From NCBI RefSeq assembly GCF_016899425.1, contig NZ_CP045995.1:930001-994000 (forward strand): DNA of 64,000 nt, read 5' to 3'. The notes below the pieces were generated by a model. That model did not search any database and had not been told where the DNA came from. It saw only the letters and a list, made by a program, of their open reading frames with translations. How positions within the stretch are numbered: the first letter of the stretch is position 1; the number at the start of each line of letters is the position of its first letter. A program made the position numbers and the translations under genes. This document shows, piece by piece, positions 52,654 to 61,410 of the stretch. Source of the DNA: Burkholderia sp. MS389. GTDB lineage: Bacteria; Pseudomonadota; Gammaproteobacteria; Burkholderiales; Burkholderiaceae.

Positions 52654-54156
52654 TCAATGCGCGATGCAGACGGATTTGGTTTCGGTGAAGCCTTCGATCG
52701 CGTACTGGCCGAATTCGCGGCCGATGCCCGATTGCTTGTAGCCGCCGAACGGCATCGACGGATCGAGCGGGATATGGCAGTTCACCCACACGGTGCCGGC
52801 CTCGATCCGCGGCACGAGGTTCATCACGCGTGTCAGGTCGTTGCTCCAGATGCTCGCGGCGAGGCCGTACGGCGACGCATTCGCGAGGCGTATCGCATCG
52901 GCCGCGTCGTCGAACGGCACGACGACGATCACCGGGCCGAACACCTCGTCGTGGACGATCGCGCTGTCCGGGTGCGGATCGGCGATCACGGCCGGCTTCA
53001 CGTAGTAGCCGGGCAAATCGTCGGCCGGCGTGCCGCCCGCGAGGAACGTGAGGCCCGCCCGGCGCGCGCCCTCGATATGCTGGACGACCTTGTCGCGATG
53101 GTGCGCGGATACCAGCGGATTGATCTGCGCGGTCGTATCGAGGCCCGCACCGAGCTTCATCGACTGCGCGACGCCGGCGAGCCCGTCCGCGAGTTGCGCG
53201 AACTTGCTGCGATGCACATAGATGCGGGACGCGGCCGCGCACACCTGCCCCTGGTTGAAGAACGCGCCGGCGGCGACGCCATCGAGCGCCTGCGCGACGT
53301 CGACGTCGTCGAGCATCACGATCGGGTTCTTGCCGCCGAGTTCGAGCGAGAAGCGCGTCATGTTCTGCACGGCCGCCGCGCCAACCAGCTTGCCGGTCGC
53401 GGTCGACCCCGTGAACGAGATCTTCGCGATCGACGGGTGGCTCGCGAGCGCCGAACCGCAGACGCGCCCGCCCGTGACCACGTTGAACACGCCGGGCGGC
53501 ACGCCGGCTTCGCGGGCCAGTTCGGCGAGCCGCAGCGCGGTGAGCGGCGTTTCCGGCGACGGCTTCAGCACGATCGTGCAGCCGGCCGCGAGCGCGGGAA
53601 TCAGCTTCCACACCGCGATCATCAGCGGGAAATTCCACGGCACGATCGCGGCGACCACGCCGACGGGCTCCTTGCGCGTATAGGCCGTATAGCGCGCGCC
53701 GGGCGGGAACGGGATCGACACGTCGAGCGTCTGGCCGGTGATCTTGGTCGCCCAGCCGGCCATGTAGCGCACGTATTCGACGCTCGCGCCGACTTCGACC
53801 GCGCGCGACACGTGAATCGACTTGCCCTGGTTCAGTGTTTCGAGTTGCGCGAGCGTTTCGGCGTCGGCTTCGATCAGGTCCGCGAGTTTCAGCAGGATGC
53901 GTTCGCGGTCGGCCGGCCGCAGCCCGCTCCACACGCGCGCGTCGAACGCGTGTTTCGCGCTGGCGACCGCGCGGTCGACGTCGTGTTCATCTGCATCGGC
54001 GACGGTCGCGAGCCGCTCGCCCGTGGCGGGGTCGTACACGTCGAGCCGGGCAGCCGCGTGCGCGGGCTGCATGGCACCGTCGATGAAGAGGCCGAAGTCG
54101 CGCGCAACGAAGGTGCGCACGGTGTCGCTGACGGCGACGAAGTTCGTGTTGCTCAT
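52654..54156 (-). CDS. NAD-dependent aldehyde dehydrogenase
   Basis: This 500-residue class 1/2-like aldehyde dehydrogenase is complete. Catalytic Cys306 stands in FFNQGQVCAAASRI, general base Glu272 in LELGGKNP, oxyanion Asn174 in VPWNFP, and the NAD loop FTGSTATGK at 248-256. The closest groups are phenylacetaldehyde and gamma-aminobutyraldehyde dehydrogenases. It precedes the transaminase gene by 52 bases on the same strand, so the pair is likely one transcript that oxidises the aldehyde produced by transamination. The start at MSNTNF is preferred over one 21 codons upstream. Confidence 0.94.
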   Translation of the reverse strand: MSNTNFVAVSDTVRTFVARDFGLFIDGAMQPAHAAARLDVYDPATGERLATVADADEHDVDRAVASAKHAFDARVWSGLRPADRERILLKLADLIEADAETLAQLETLNQGKSIHVSRAVEVGASVEYVRYMAGWATKITGQTLDVSIPFPPGARYTAYTRKEPVGVVAAIVPWNFPLMIAVWKLIPALAAGCTIVLKPSPETPLTALRLAELAREAGVPPGVFNVVTGGRVCGSALASHPSIAKISFTGSTATGKLVGAAAVQNMTRFSLELGGKNPIVMLDDVDVAQALDGVAAGAFFNQGQVCAAASRIYVHRSKFAQLADGLAGVAQSMKLGAGLDTTAQINPLVSAHHRDKVVQHIEGARRAGLTFLAGGTPADDLPGYYVKPAVIADPHPDSAIVHDEVFGPVIVVVPFDDAADAIRLANASPYGLAASIWSNDLTRVMNLVPRIEAGTVWVNCHIPLDPSMPFGGYKQSGIGREFGQYAIEGFTETKSVCIAH

Positions 54157-54247
54157 GGGCGTCTCGTTGATTGTCGTGGCTGGACCGCGGGCCGGTGAGG
54201 CACGCAGGTGTCGGACCACTGTATCGACGAGGATTCACGCCCGGTGA

Positions 54248-54261
54248 GCGCAAATTGGCAG
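54248..54261. promoter_or_regulatory. Shared motif, copy 2 (dehydrogenase promoter)
   Basis: GCGCAAATTGGCAG stands 92 bp upstream of the aldehyde dehydrogenase start, preceded by CCGGTGA. It matches copy 1 at 12 of 14 bases. Confidence 0.5.
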
Positions 54262-54306
54262 CGCGTGATCGGCAAGACGATCGCGCAGCGTGCCGCGCGA
54301 TCCCGA

Positions 54307-55035
54307 TTACAGGAACAACGCCCCGACCAGCTCCGTGCGATTCGACACGCCGAGCTTGCGGTACATCCGCATCAGGTGCGTCTTGATCGTCGGCGGCCCG
54401 AGCGCGAGATCGCGCGCGATCTCCTTGTTCGAGCGGCCGTCGCGCACGAGCCGCGCGATTTGTTCCTCTCGGTAGGTAAGCCGCTCCTCGCAGGCGATCT
54501 GATGAATCCCGCGCCGTGCACGCAGCAGCGGGCTCAGCGCGGCTTCAGCGACCGGCTGCAGCCGCGCGAGCGCGTCGATCTCGCCGGGCGCGAACCGTCG
54601 TGCGGTGCCGTTGCCGTTCGCATCGCCGATGCCGAAGCGCAGCAGCGAGAACGCGCCGACCGTCCGGCCCGCGTCCCGCAGCCAGATCTCGACGACGTCG
54701 GCCACGTCGTGCCGCCGCAGAAAACGGGTCCAGTACGCGGACGCAGCGCGTCGTTCGTCGGGCAGTTGGGACGCGAGCGTGACGACCGCGCATTCGCCCG
54801 CCGCGCAGCGCGACGGATGCAGCGGATCGAGCATCCGGTAGCGGGCAATATAGGTGCGGTGCATCGATTCCGGCATCCCGAACAGCTCGAAATCGGCCGG
54901 CTCGCCGCTCTGGTCGAGCCGGTAGAACACGATCGCCGACGGGCTCGCGAACGCGTCGAACGCGTCCACGCATGCGCGCAGCGCGCGTCGCCAATCGGCG
55001 GGAGCGTGGTCGGTGGGGGCGGACAAGGTAGGCAT
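54307..55035 (-). CDS. LuxR family transcriptional regulator
   Basis: This 242-residue regulator has a C-terminal LuxR HTH (about 185-242: LTYREEQIARLVRDGRSNKEIARDLALGPPTIKTHLMRMYRKLGVSN). The N-terminal region of about 160 residues does not show autoinducer-domain or receiver signatures. It is encoded 150 bp upstream of the aldehyde dehydrogenase on the same strand. Copies of a 13-14 bp motif occur before it, the dehydrogenase and the permease, and it is the best candidate to bind them. No ribosome site is evident at the chosen ATG. Confidence 0.88.
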   Translation of the reverse strand: MPTLSAPTDHAPADWRRALRACVDAFDAFASPSAIVFYRLDQSGEPADFELFGMPESMHRTYIARYRMLDPLHPSRCAAGECAVVTLASQLPDERRAASAYWTRFLRRHDVADVVEIWLRDAGRTVGAFSLLRFGIGDANGNGTARRFAPGEIDALARLQPVAEAALSPLLRARRGIHQIACEERLTYREEQIARLVRDGRSNKEIARDLALGPPTIKTHLMRMYRKLGVSNRTELVGALFL

Positions 55036-55110
55036 GGGAATCGGCTGGCGCGCGAATGCATCGAATCTCGACGTCCGGGCCAGCGTACCGACGCCGAAAA
55101 GCGCCGGTGA

Positions 55111-55124
55111 GCACAAATCGGCAA
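55111..55124. promoter_or_regulatory. Shared motif, copy 3 (luxR promoter)
   Basis: GCACAAATCGGCAA lies 76 bp upstream of luxR, preceded by CCGGTGA as in copy 2. It matches copy 1 at 13 of 14 bases. Its presence suggests autoregulation. Confidence 0.5.
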
Positions 55125-55197
55125 TTCGTCCCGGGCCGGCCAGGGCGGCCGGTTCAACCGGGACGATACGGGCGCGCGAAGGGGCGCGCGCCTTGGT

Positions 55198-56073
55198 TCA
55201 GCGCGCGTTCGCGGCGAACGTGTCGCAGGCGCTCACCTCACCCGACTCCATCCCGCGCCGCAGCCAGTACACGCGCTGCTCGCTCGTGCCGTGCGTGAAG
55301 CTTTCGGGCACGACGTAGCCTTGCCCTTGCTGCTGCAGCCGGTCGTCGCCGATCGCGGCCGCCGCCTTCAGCCCCTGCTCGAAATCGCCGGGCTCCATCA
55401 GCCGCTGGTTCGCGCGCTGCGCGTTGTTCGCCCACACGCCGGCAAAGCAGTCGGCCTGGAGTTCCATCCGTACCGACAGCGCATTCGCACGCGACTGGCT
55501 CGACCGCCGGCGCGCGGCGTCGACCTTGTCGGCGATGCCGAGCAGGTTCTGCACGTGGTGGCCGACTTCGTGCGCGATCACGTAGGCCTGCGCGAAATCG
55601 CCGCCCGCGCCGAAACGCTTGCGCAGTTCGTCGTAGAAGCCGAGATCGATATACACGTTGCGGTCACCCGGGCAGTAGAACGGCCCCATCGCGGTCTGGC
55701 CGGTGCCGCACGCGGTCGGCGTCGAGTTCGTGAACATCACGAGCTTCGGCGGTTGGTACTGTGCGTGCAGTTGCGTGTTGAACACGCCCGTCCACGTGCG
55801 TTCGATATTGCCGAGCACCTTGCGCGTAAACACCGCGCCGGGATCGTTCGCCGGCGCGCCCTGATGCTGGGTCGGCGCGGGCTGCGCCTGCTGCTGCCTG
55901 CCCTGCAGCGCCGACGCGCCTTCGAGCACGACGCGCGGGTCGATCCCGAAGAAATACGATGCGGCCAGCGCGACCACGATCGTGCCGATGCCGATCGTCG
56001 CGCGCCCACCGCCGAACCCGCCGCCGCGTCGATCCTCGACGTTGGCGCTTTCTCTTTCGTCGTCCAGCCTCAT
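55198..56073 (-). CDS. Neutral zinc metallopeptidase (YpfJ family)
   Basis: This 291-residue membrane-anchored putative peptidase has one N-terminal transmembrane helix (about residues 26-43) after a charged MRLDDERESANVEDRRGGG start. A periplasmic domain follows, with the zinc motif HEVGH (168-172) and a downstream MELQADCFAGVWA that can supply the third ligand. GFYDELRKRFG and the terminal FTHGTSEQRVYWLRRG are family signatures. The ribosome site is GGGAGGGG. The function of this widespread family is not established. It appears to be transcribed alone. Confidence 0.93.
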   Translation of the reverse strand: MRLDDERESANVEDRRGGGFGGGRATIGIGTIVVALAASYFFGIDPRVVLEGASALQGRQQQAQPAPTQHQGAPANDPGAVFTRKVLGNIERTWTGVFNTQLHAQYQPPKLVMFTNSTPTACGTGQTAMGPFYCPGDRNVYIDLGFYDELRKRFGAGGDFAQAYVIAHEVGHHVQNLLGIADKVDAARRRSSQSRANALSVRMELQADCFAGVWANNAQRANQRLMEPGDFEQGLKAAAAIGDDRLQQQGQGYVVPESFTHGTSEQRVYWLRRGMESGEVSACDTFAANAR

Positions 56074-56503
56074 TGCCGGCCCCTCCCTGTTCTTGTCGAT
56101 GGTCCGGCCGCGCCAGCGCGCAACCGGGCGATACGCCGTGGCGACACGAGCCGTCGGCGGACGCGATACCTGCGCTTCGGGCGCCCGGCCGCACCGATCC
56201 GGCCTGCCGCGCCATTGCCGGCCGCGCCCTTGCTGGCCGCGCCATTCGTACGACGGAATCGACCGCCGACGCGCCGCGCGTCGTTGCACGCGCCCGCTCA
56301 CGCTATTTTGCCGGGCTTTCGCGGCTTATCGCAAAAATGTGGAGGATAGAGCGATTCGGCGGCGGACATCGTCAGCCTTTGCAAAATGGGCCTCGGCCGG
56401 CTGGGCTCGGCCGTCCGGACGGCCCGCGTTCATCCTTTCGGCGGATACCGGCGCGCGCCGGCGCCGCCTAAAGTGGCTGGAACGCATCTTCCCGGAGACC
56501 CAC
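56074..56503. other. Divergent intergenic region peptidase / SDR
   Basis: This 430-bp GC-rich spacer lies between the zinc peptidase and a short-chain dehydrogenase gene. Open frames run through it but have no ribosome sites and are continuations of noncoding frames of the peptidase gene. A locally AT-richer patch near 56300-56345 is the best place for a promoter. Nothing else is recognised. Confidence 0.4.
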
Positions 56504-57295
56504 ATGACGCACCCGCCACCCCGCACGATCGCGATTACCGGCGCAGGCACCGGCATCGGCGCCGCGTGCGCGCGCCGCTTTGCCCGCCGTGGCGACCGCG
56601 TCGTGCTGATCGGTCGCCGTCCGGCACCGCTCGACGCACTGGCTGCCGAAACGGGCGGGCTCGCGCTGGCCGGCGACGCCGCCAGCCCCGCCGACTGGGC
56701 CGGCTTCCTGCCGCGCATCGCCGAACGCTTCGGCCGCGTCGACGCGCTCGTCGCATGCGCGGGCGGCCATGGCATCGGCCGCGCGGGCGAAACCGACGAC
56801 GCGCAGTGGCGCGACGCGATGCACGCGAACCTCGATACCGCATTCGTCAGCGCACGCGCATGCCTGCCCGACCTGATCGCGCAGCGCGGCAATATCGTGC
56901 TGGTCGCGTCGATCGCCGCGCTCGCGGCCGGGCCCGGCGTATGCGGCTACACGGTCGGCAAGCACGCGCTGCTCGGGCTGGCGCGATCGCTCGCACGCGA
57001 CTACGGCCCGCACGGCGTGCGCGCGAACGCCGTCTGCCCGGGCTGGGTCCGCACGCCGATGGCCGATGCGGAAATGGAACCGCTGATGGCCGCGCACGGC
57101 GATTCGCTCGACGATGCGTACGCCCGCGTGAGCGCCGACGTGCCGCTGCGGCGCGCGGCCGATCCCGACGAGATCGCGGCCGTCTGCGCGTTCCTAGCGT
57201 CGCCGGACGCGTCGTTCGTGACCGGCGCGACGCTCGTCGCGGACGGCGGCGCGATGGTCGTCGACGTGCCGACGCTCGCGTTCGACCGGCTTTGA
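56504..57295 (+). CDS. SDR family oxidoreductase
   Basis: This 263-residue short-chain dehydrogenase has the cofactor loop GAGTGIG (13-19), catalytic Ser136, Tyr149 and Lys153 (VASIAALAAG and YTVGK), and the C-terminal FVTGATLVADGG. The usual NNAG motif reads ACAGG (84-88). GGAG stands eight bases before the ATG. It is the first of five same-strand genes (SDR, LysR, EthD-like, MFS, DUF2848) that resemble a catabolic cluster for an imported small molecule; the substrate is unknown. Confidence 0.9.
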   Translation: MTHPPPRTIAITGAGTGIGAACARRFARRGDRVVLIGRRPAPLDALAAETGGLALAGDAASPADWAGFLPRIAERFGRVDALVACAGGHGIGRAGETDDAQWRDAMHANLDTAFVSARACLPDLIAQRGNIVLVASIAALAAGPGVCGYTVGKHALLGLARSLARDYGPHGVRANAVCPGWVRTPMADAEMEPLMAAHGDSLDDAYARVSADVPLRRAADPDEIAAVCAFLASPDASFVTGATLVADGGAMVVDVPTLAFDRL

Positions 57296-57395
57296 CGCCA
57301 CCCGAAGGCGTCACGCGTGCCTGCCCGCTTCCGAATCCATTAACATCGTCCCGATCCGCCGCCTGGCGCGGCACCGCCTCACCGTTCGGGATTCG

Positions 57396-58439
57396 ATGAA
57401 CATCCGGTTTCTGGAAACCTTCGTCTGGCTCGCGAAGCTCGAAAACTTCCGGCTCACGGCCGAGAAACTGCACACGACGCAGGCCGCCGTGTCGAGCCGC
57501 ATCGCCTCGCTCGAGGAAGCATTCGACGTGCGCCTGTTCGACCGCAACACGCGCTCGGCCACGCTCACGCCCGCGGGCCGGCGCATGCTGGCCTACGCGG
57601 AGCGGATCGTGCGGCTCGACGGCGAAATGCGGCGCGACATCGATGCGGCGAGCGACGCCGGCCTGATCCGGATCGGCGTGATCGAATCGATCGTGCACAG
57701 CTGGTTCCCCGCGCTGATGGCGCAACTGCGCGAGCGCTATCCGCGCCTCGACGTCGAGATCACGAGCGACACGACGCTGCACCTGATCCGGCTGCTCAGC
57801 ACCGACGGCGTCGACCTGATCCTGCAGACCGATCCGGTGCCGGGCCCGGACTTCACGAACCTGCCGCTGGGCGAATTCCCGGTGCGCTGGGCCGCGAGCC
57901 CGCGCCTCGGGCTCGGCGGCCAGCCGCTCGACGTCGCGCGCCTGGCCGGGTTTCCGATCATCAGCTTCTCGCGCCACTCGGCGCCGCACGCGACGATCGA
58001 GCGGCTGTTCGCGGCGGTCGAACGGCCGGCCAGCATCAACTGCATCACGTCGGTCGCCGCGATGATCCGCCTCGTCGCCGACGGGCTCGGCGTGGCTGCG
58101 CTGCCGCCTGCGATCATCGGGCGCGAACTGCACGAAGGCACGCTCGAACTGCTCGACGTCGAACCGGAATTCCCGGCGCTGCCGCTCGTCGCGACGTACC
58201 GCAGCCAGGGGCTGCCGGTCGCCGCGCGCATCGCGGAACTCGCGAGCGAAGTCGCGCGTGCGACGGCGGCTGCCGCGAACCTCGCGAAGCCGGCCGCCGC
58301 CGATCGCGTCGACGCAACGCCCGCGCGCAGCGCAACCGCGACAAAGACGACTACGCGTGCGAAAACGAAGCCGAAGCGCACGACGAAAGCCGCCTCGTCT
58401 GCCGCGCCCGCTGCAAAACGCCCTCCGCGCCGCTCATAA
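57396..58439 (+). CDS. LysR family regulator with basic C-terminal tail
   Basis: This 347-residue regulator has the LysR HTH (MNIRFLETFVWLAKLENFRLTAEKLHTTQAAVSSRIASLEE) and a normal effector domain to about residue 295. It then carries an extra tail of about 50 residues rich in Lys, Arg, Thr and Ala (TKTTTRAKTKPKRTTKAAS) that LysR proteins usually lack. Similar tails occur on histone H1-like and other DNA-compacting proteins, so it may add nonspecific DNA affinity. It probably controls the flanking SDR and downstream transporter genes. Confidence 0.88.
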   Translation: MNIRFLETFVWLAKLENFRLTAEKLHTTQAAVSSRIASLEEAFDVRLFDRNTRSATLTPAGRRMLAYAERIVRLDGEMRRDIDAASDAGLIRIGVIESIVHSWFPALMAQLRERYPRLDVEITSDTTLHLIRLLSTDGVDLILQTDPVPGPDFTNLPLGEFPVRWAASPRLGLGGQPLDVARLAGFPIISFSRHSAPHATIERLFAAVERPASINCITSVAAMIRLVADGLGVAALPPAIIGRELHEGTLELLDVEPEFPALPLVATYRSQGLPVAARIAELASEVARATAAAANLAKPAAADRVDATPARSATATKTTTRAKTKPKRTTKAASSAAPAAKRPPRRS

Positions 58440-58470
58440 GAAAACCTGTTCACCGCGAATTTGTTTTCTT
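58438..58470. promoter_or_regulatory. AAGAAAAC inverted repeat after lysR
   Basis: AAGAAAAC (58438-58445) and GTTTTCTT (58463-58470) are perfect complements around 17 bases. The dyad begins in the lysR stop codon and lies 70-100 bp upstream of the EthD-like gene. It could be an operator for the LysR protein; an AT-rich stem makes a terminator less likely. Confidence 0.35.
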
Positions 58471-58502
58471 GTTGGACGGGCGCGGGCCCTCTTCGGGACA
58501 CT

Positions 58503-58535
58503 GGGGTTCCTGACATCCCCGTCACGAGGAACCCC
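58503..58535 (+). promoter_or_regulatory. Hairpin sequestering a ribosome-binding site
   Basis: GGGGTTCCT (58503-58511) pairs perfectly with AGGAACCCC (58527-58535), extended inside by GAC/GTC. The 3' arm contains the Shine-Dalgarno bases (AGGA) of the gene starting at 58539. If transcribed, this stem should hide the ribosome site. Confidence 0.5.
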
Positions 58536-58538
58536 GCG

Positions 58539-59222
58539 ATGACCCGCCTTTCCCTTCCGCACGGCCAACTCTGCGTCTGGACGGATATCGACCCCGCGCA
58601 CGAAGCCGATTTCAACGCGTGGTACGACCGCGAGCACATGCAGGAGCGTGTCGCGATTCCCGGCTTCACGCATGCGCGGCGGTTTCGCGCGACCGACGGC
58701 GGTCCGCGCCGATACCTCGCGCTGTATGTGACGGACGCGCTCGACGTGTTCCACGGCGATGCGTACCGGCGCGCATTCACGCAGCAGACCGCGTGGTCGC
58801 TCGCGAACTTCGAACGCATGACGGGCACGCAGCGGCGCGTCGGCGAGCTGACGATCGAGGCCGGCGACGGCGAAGGCGCGCATCTCGCGCTGTTCCTGCT
58901 GCCGCCGGATCGCATCGACGTGCCGCAACTGCGCGAGCGTTTCGACGCTGCGCTGCAAGAACCGGGCATCCACGCCGCGCGGCTCTTCCGCACGTCACCG
59001 GACCTGTCCGCGCCGATCGGCGCCGCGGCAGCCGCCCGTCCGGCAGCCGATGCGCTGGTGCTGATCGAAGGCAGCGACGCAGCCGCCACGCGCCGCGTGG
59101 CCGCCACGCTCGCCGCACACGACGACGTGCGCACCTTCGACCTGCTGTGGCGCGCCGCCGCACCGCTGCCCGCCCGGCGACGCGAAACCGAACCGGCCGC
59201 CGCTGCCGCGCTGCCAGCCTGA
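58539..59222 (+). CDS. EthD/DUF4286-like dimeric alpha-beta barrel protein
   Basis: This 227-residue protein appears to contain two ferredoxin-like alpha-beta modules. The first opens LCVWTDIDPAHEADFNAWYDREHMQERVAIPGFTHARRFRA, a pattern (W-Y-x-x-E-H-x-x-x-R-x-x-x-x-G-F) common to EthD and DUF4286-type proteins that often assist degradative pathways. The second half (GAHLALFLLPPDRIDVPQLRERFDAAL...) is a weaker repeat and the C-terminus is Ala-rich. It precedes the MFS transporter by 69 bases. Its ribosome site lies in a stable hairpin. Confidence 0.7.
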   Translation: MTRLSLPHGQLCVWTDIDPAHEADFNAWYDREHMQERVAIPGFTHARRFRATDGGPRRYLALYVTDALDVFHGDAYRRAFTQQTAWSLANFERMTGTQRRVGELTIEAGDGEGAHLALFLLPPDRIDVPQLRERFDAALQEPGIHAARLFRTSPDLSAPIGAAAAARPAADALVLIEGSDAAATRRVAATLAAHDDVRTFDLLWRAAAPLPARRRETEPAAAAALPA

Positions 59223-59291
59223 ACGCTCGACGCCGACACCCACGCCGGCCCCGCGCTTCACCCCGTCACCCGTCACGACCTGCCCGATACC

Positions 59292-60599
59292 ATGAGCACT
59301 CTCGCCCAGCCCGCCGCCCACGCGCCCCGCCGTGTCCGCAACAGCCGACTCGCGACCGCGAGCATGATCGGCACGTCGCTCGAGTGGTACGACTTCACGA
59401 TCTACAACACGCTCGCCGCGCTCGTTTTCAACCACCTGTTCTTCCCGTCGGTCGATCCGCTGGCCGGCACGATCCTCGCATTCTCGACCTATGCGGTCGG
59501 CTACGTGTCGCGCCCGCTCGGCGGCTTCGTGTTCGGCAACCTTGGCGACCGCATCGGCCGCCGCGCGGTGCTGATGCTCACGCTCGTGCTGATGGGCGTG
59601 ACGACCGCGCTGATGGGCGCGCTGCCGACCTATGCGCAGGCCGGCATCCTGAGCCCGATCCTGCTCGTCGCGCTGCGTTTCGTGCAGGGCGTCGCGCTCG
59701 GCGGCGAATGGGCCGGCGCGGTGCTGCTGTCGGTCGAGCACGGCGACCAGAAACGACGCGGGCTGTCCGCGTCGTGGACGCAGATCGGCCCGTCGTTCGG
59801 CACGCTGCTCGGCACCGGCTGCATCGCGCTCGTCACGCTGTCGACCACGTCCGACAATTTCCTGTCGTGGGGCTGGCGCGTGCCGTTCGCGGCCAGCGCG
59901 CTGCTCGTCGCGTTCGGCTTCTGGGTGCGTCGCGGCGTCGACGAAACGCCGCAGTTCGAGCAGCTCGCCGAATCGCACGCGACCGCCGAAGTGCCCGTCG
60001 CCGACGTGCTGAAGTACCACTGGAAGCGCCTGCTGATCGCGGGCGGCTCGCGAATCGGTTCGGATGTGCTGTATGCGCTGATCGTCGTGTTCACGCTGAC
60101 CTACGTGACGACCGTGCTGCACCTGTCGCGCCCCGTCGCGCTGACGGCCGTGATGATCGGCACCGCGTGCAACGCGCTCGCGGTGCCGTTCTTCGGCGCG
60201 CTGTCGGATCGTTTCGGCCGCCGGCCCGTGTATCTCGTCGGCGCAATGGCCGGGATCGTGTGGGCGTTCGTGTTTTTCACGCTGCTCGATTCGGCGCGCC
60301 CGGCGGCGATCGTCGCGGCCGTCGCGATCGGCCTCGTGATCCATGCGGTGATGTACGGCCCGCAGGGCGCATTCGTGACCGAACAGTTCCCGACGCGCGT
60401 GCGCTATGCGGGTTCGTCGCTCGCGTACACGCTCGCCGGCATCGTCGGCGGCGGCTTCGCGCCGCTCGTGATCGCCGCGCTGTTCCGGCAGACGGGGACG
60501 ACGACCGCCGTGTCGCTGTACGTCACCGCCGCGCTCGTCGTCACGTCGATCGCGCTCGTCGCCGCGCGCGAGACCGCGCACCGGCCGCTCGAAGATTGA
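59292..60599 (+). CDS. MFS transporter, metabolite:H+ symporter (MHS) family
   Basis: This 435-residue twelve-helix importer belongs to the MHS group (shikimate, citrate, alpha-ketoglutarate, proline/betaine carriers). The opening ATASMIGTSLEWYDFTIYNTLAALVFNHLFFP and VGYVSRPLGGFVFGNLGDRIGRRAVL are hallmark motifs. RFVQGVALGGEWAGAVLLSVEH and the second-half loop GALSDRFGRRPVYLVG complete the set. It should bring in an organic acid for the neighbouring enzymes (SDR, DUF2848 hydrolase-like). The ribosome site is weak. Confidence 0.93.
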   Translation: MSTLAQPAAHAPRRVRNSRLATASMIGTSLEWYDFTIYNTLAALVFNHLFFPSVDPLAGTILAFSTYAVGYVSRPLGGFVFGNLGDRIGRRAVLMLTLVLMGVTTALMGALPTYAQAGILSPILLVALRFVQGVALGGEWAGAVLLSVEHGDQKRRGLSASWTQIGPSFGTLLGTGCIALVTLSTTSDNFLSWGWRVPFAASALLVAFGFWVRRGVDETPQFEQLAESHATAEVPVADVLKYHWKRLLIAGGSRIGSDVLYALIVVFTLTYVTTVLHLSRPVALTAVMIGTACNALAVPFFGALSDRFGRRPVYLVGAMAGIVWAFVFFTLLDSARPAAIVAAVAIGLVIHAVMYGPQGAFVTEQFPTRVRYAGSSLAYTLAGIVGGGFAPLVIAALFRQTGTTTAVSLYVTAALVVTSIALVAARETAHRPLED

Positions 60600-60648
60600 G
60601 CGTCGCCGCGAGCCGAATCGTTCCTTCGCACTTCAAACGGATATTCGC

Positions 60649-61350
60649 ATGCCCACCCTGTCGTTCAACGTGATTTCCCTGCAACGCGCGCCGGCCGCCG
60701 TCGACGTCGACGTCGAGCGCGTCGTGATCGCCGGCTGGGCCGGCCGCGACCCGGCCGCGATCCGCGCGCACATCGACGAGCTCGCGGCGCTCGGCGTCGC
60801 GCCGCCATCGACCACGCCGTGCTTCTATCGCGTGTCGTCGGCGCTGCTCACGCAGGCGCCGTCGATCGGCGTGCTCGGCGCGCGCTCGGGCGGCGAGATC
60901 GAATGCGTGCTGGTCGACAGCCCGGCCGGCACGCTGGTCACGGTCGGCTCCGATCACACGGATCGCGAAGTCGAGGCGTACGGCGTCGCCGTGTCGAAGC
61001 AGGTGTGCGCGAAGCCGCTCGGCCGCGACGCGTGGCGCCATGCGGAGGTCGCCGATCACTGGGATGCGCTCGAGATGCGTTCGTGGCTGATTACGCGCGA
61101 CGGCGAGCGGACGGCGTACCAGCACGGCGCGGTCAGCGGCCTGCTCGCCCCCGACGCGCTGTGGCAGCGGTTCGGCGATCGCCGCGCGATGCCCGCGCGC
61201 TGCGCGATGTTTGGCGGCACGGTCGCCGTGCACGGCACGATCGCGACGATGGGTGACGGCGATGCGTTCGAGATGGAGCTGCACGATCCGGTGCTCGGAC
61301 GCAGTCTCGCGCATCGTTATGCGGTCGAGGCATTGCCGGTCGTGGCTTGA
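60649..61350 (+). CDS. DUF2848 domain-containing protein
   Basis: This 233-residue protein matches, from memory, DUF2848, a family distantly resembling fumarylacetoacetate hydrolases. The motif TVGSDHTDREVEAYGVAVSKQVCAKPLG holds the conserved acidic and His residues likely to bind a metal, and GTIATMGDGDAFEMELHDPVLGR is a second conserved block. The family is usually encoded with MHS transporters and amidohydrolases, as here behind an MHS gene 49 bases upstream. A role in ring or chain cleavage of the imported acid is inference. Confidence 0.78.
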   Translation: MPTLSFNVISLQRAPAAVDVDVERVVIAGWAGRDPAAIRAHIDELAALGVAPPSTTPCFYRVSSALLTQAPSIGVLGARSGGEIECVLVDSPAGTLVTVGSDHTDREVEAYGVAVSKQVCAKPLGRDAWRHAEVADHWDALEMRSWLITRDGERTAYQHGAVSGLLAPDALWQRFGDRRAMPARCAMFGGTVAVHGTIATMGDGDAFEMELHDPVLGRSLAHRYAVEALPVVA

Positions 61351-61410
61351 CGGCGAGCGGAAAACCGCACGGGACGCGGGCACCACGGCTGTCGGTCGTG
61401 ACGCCTGTTC

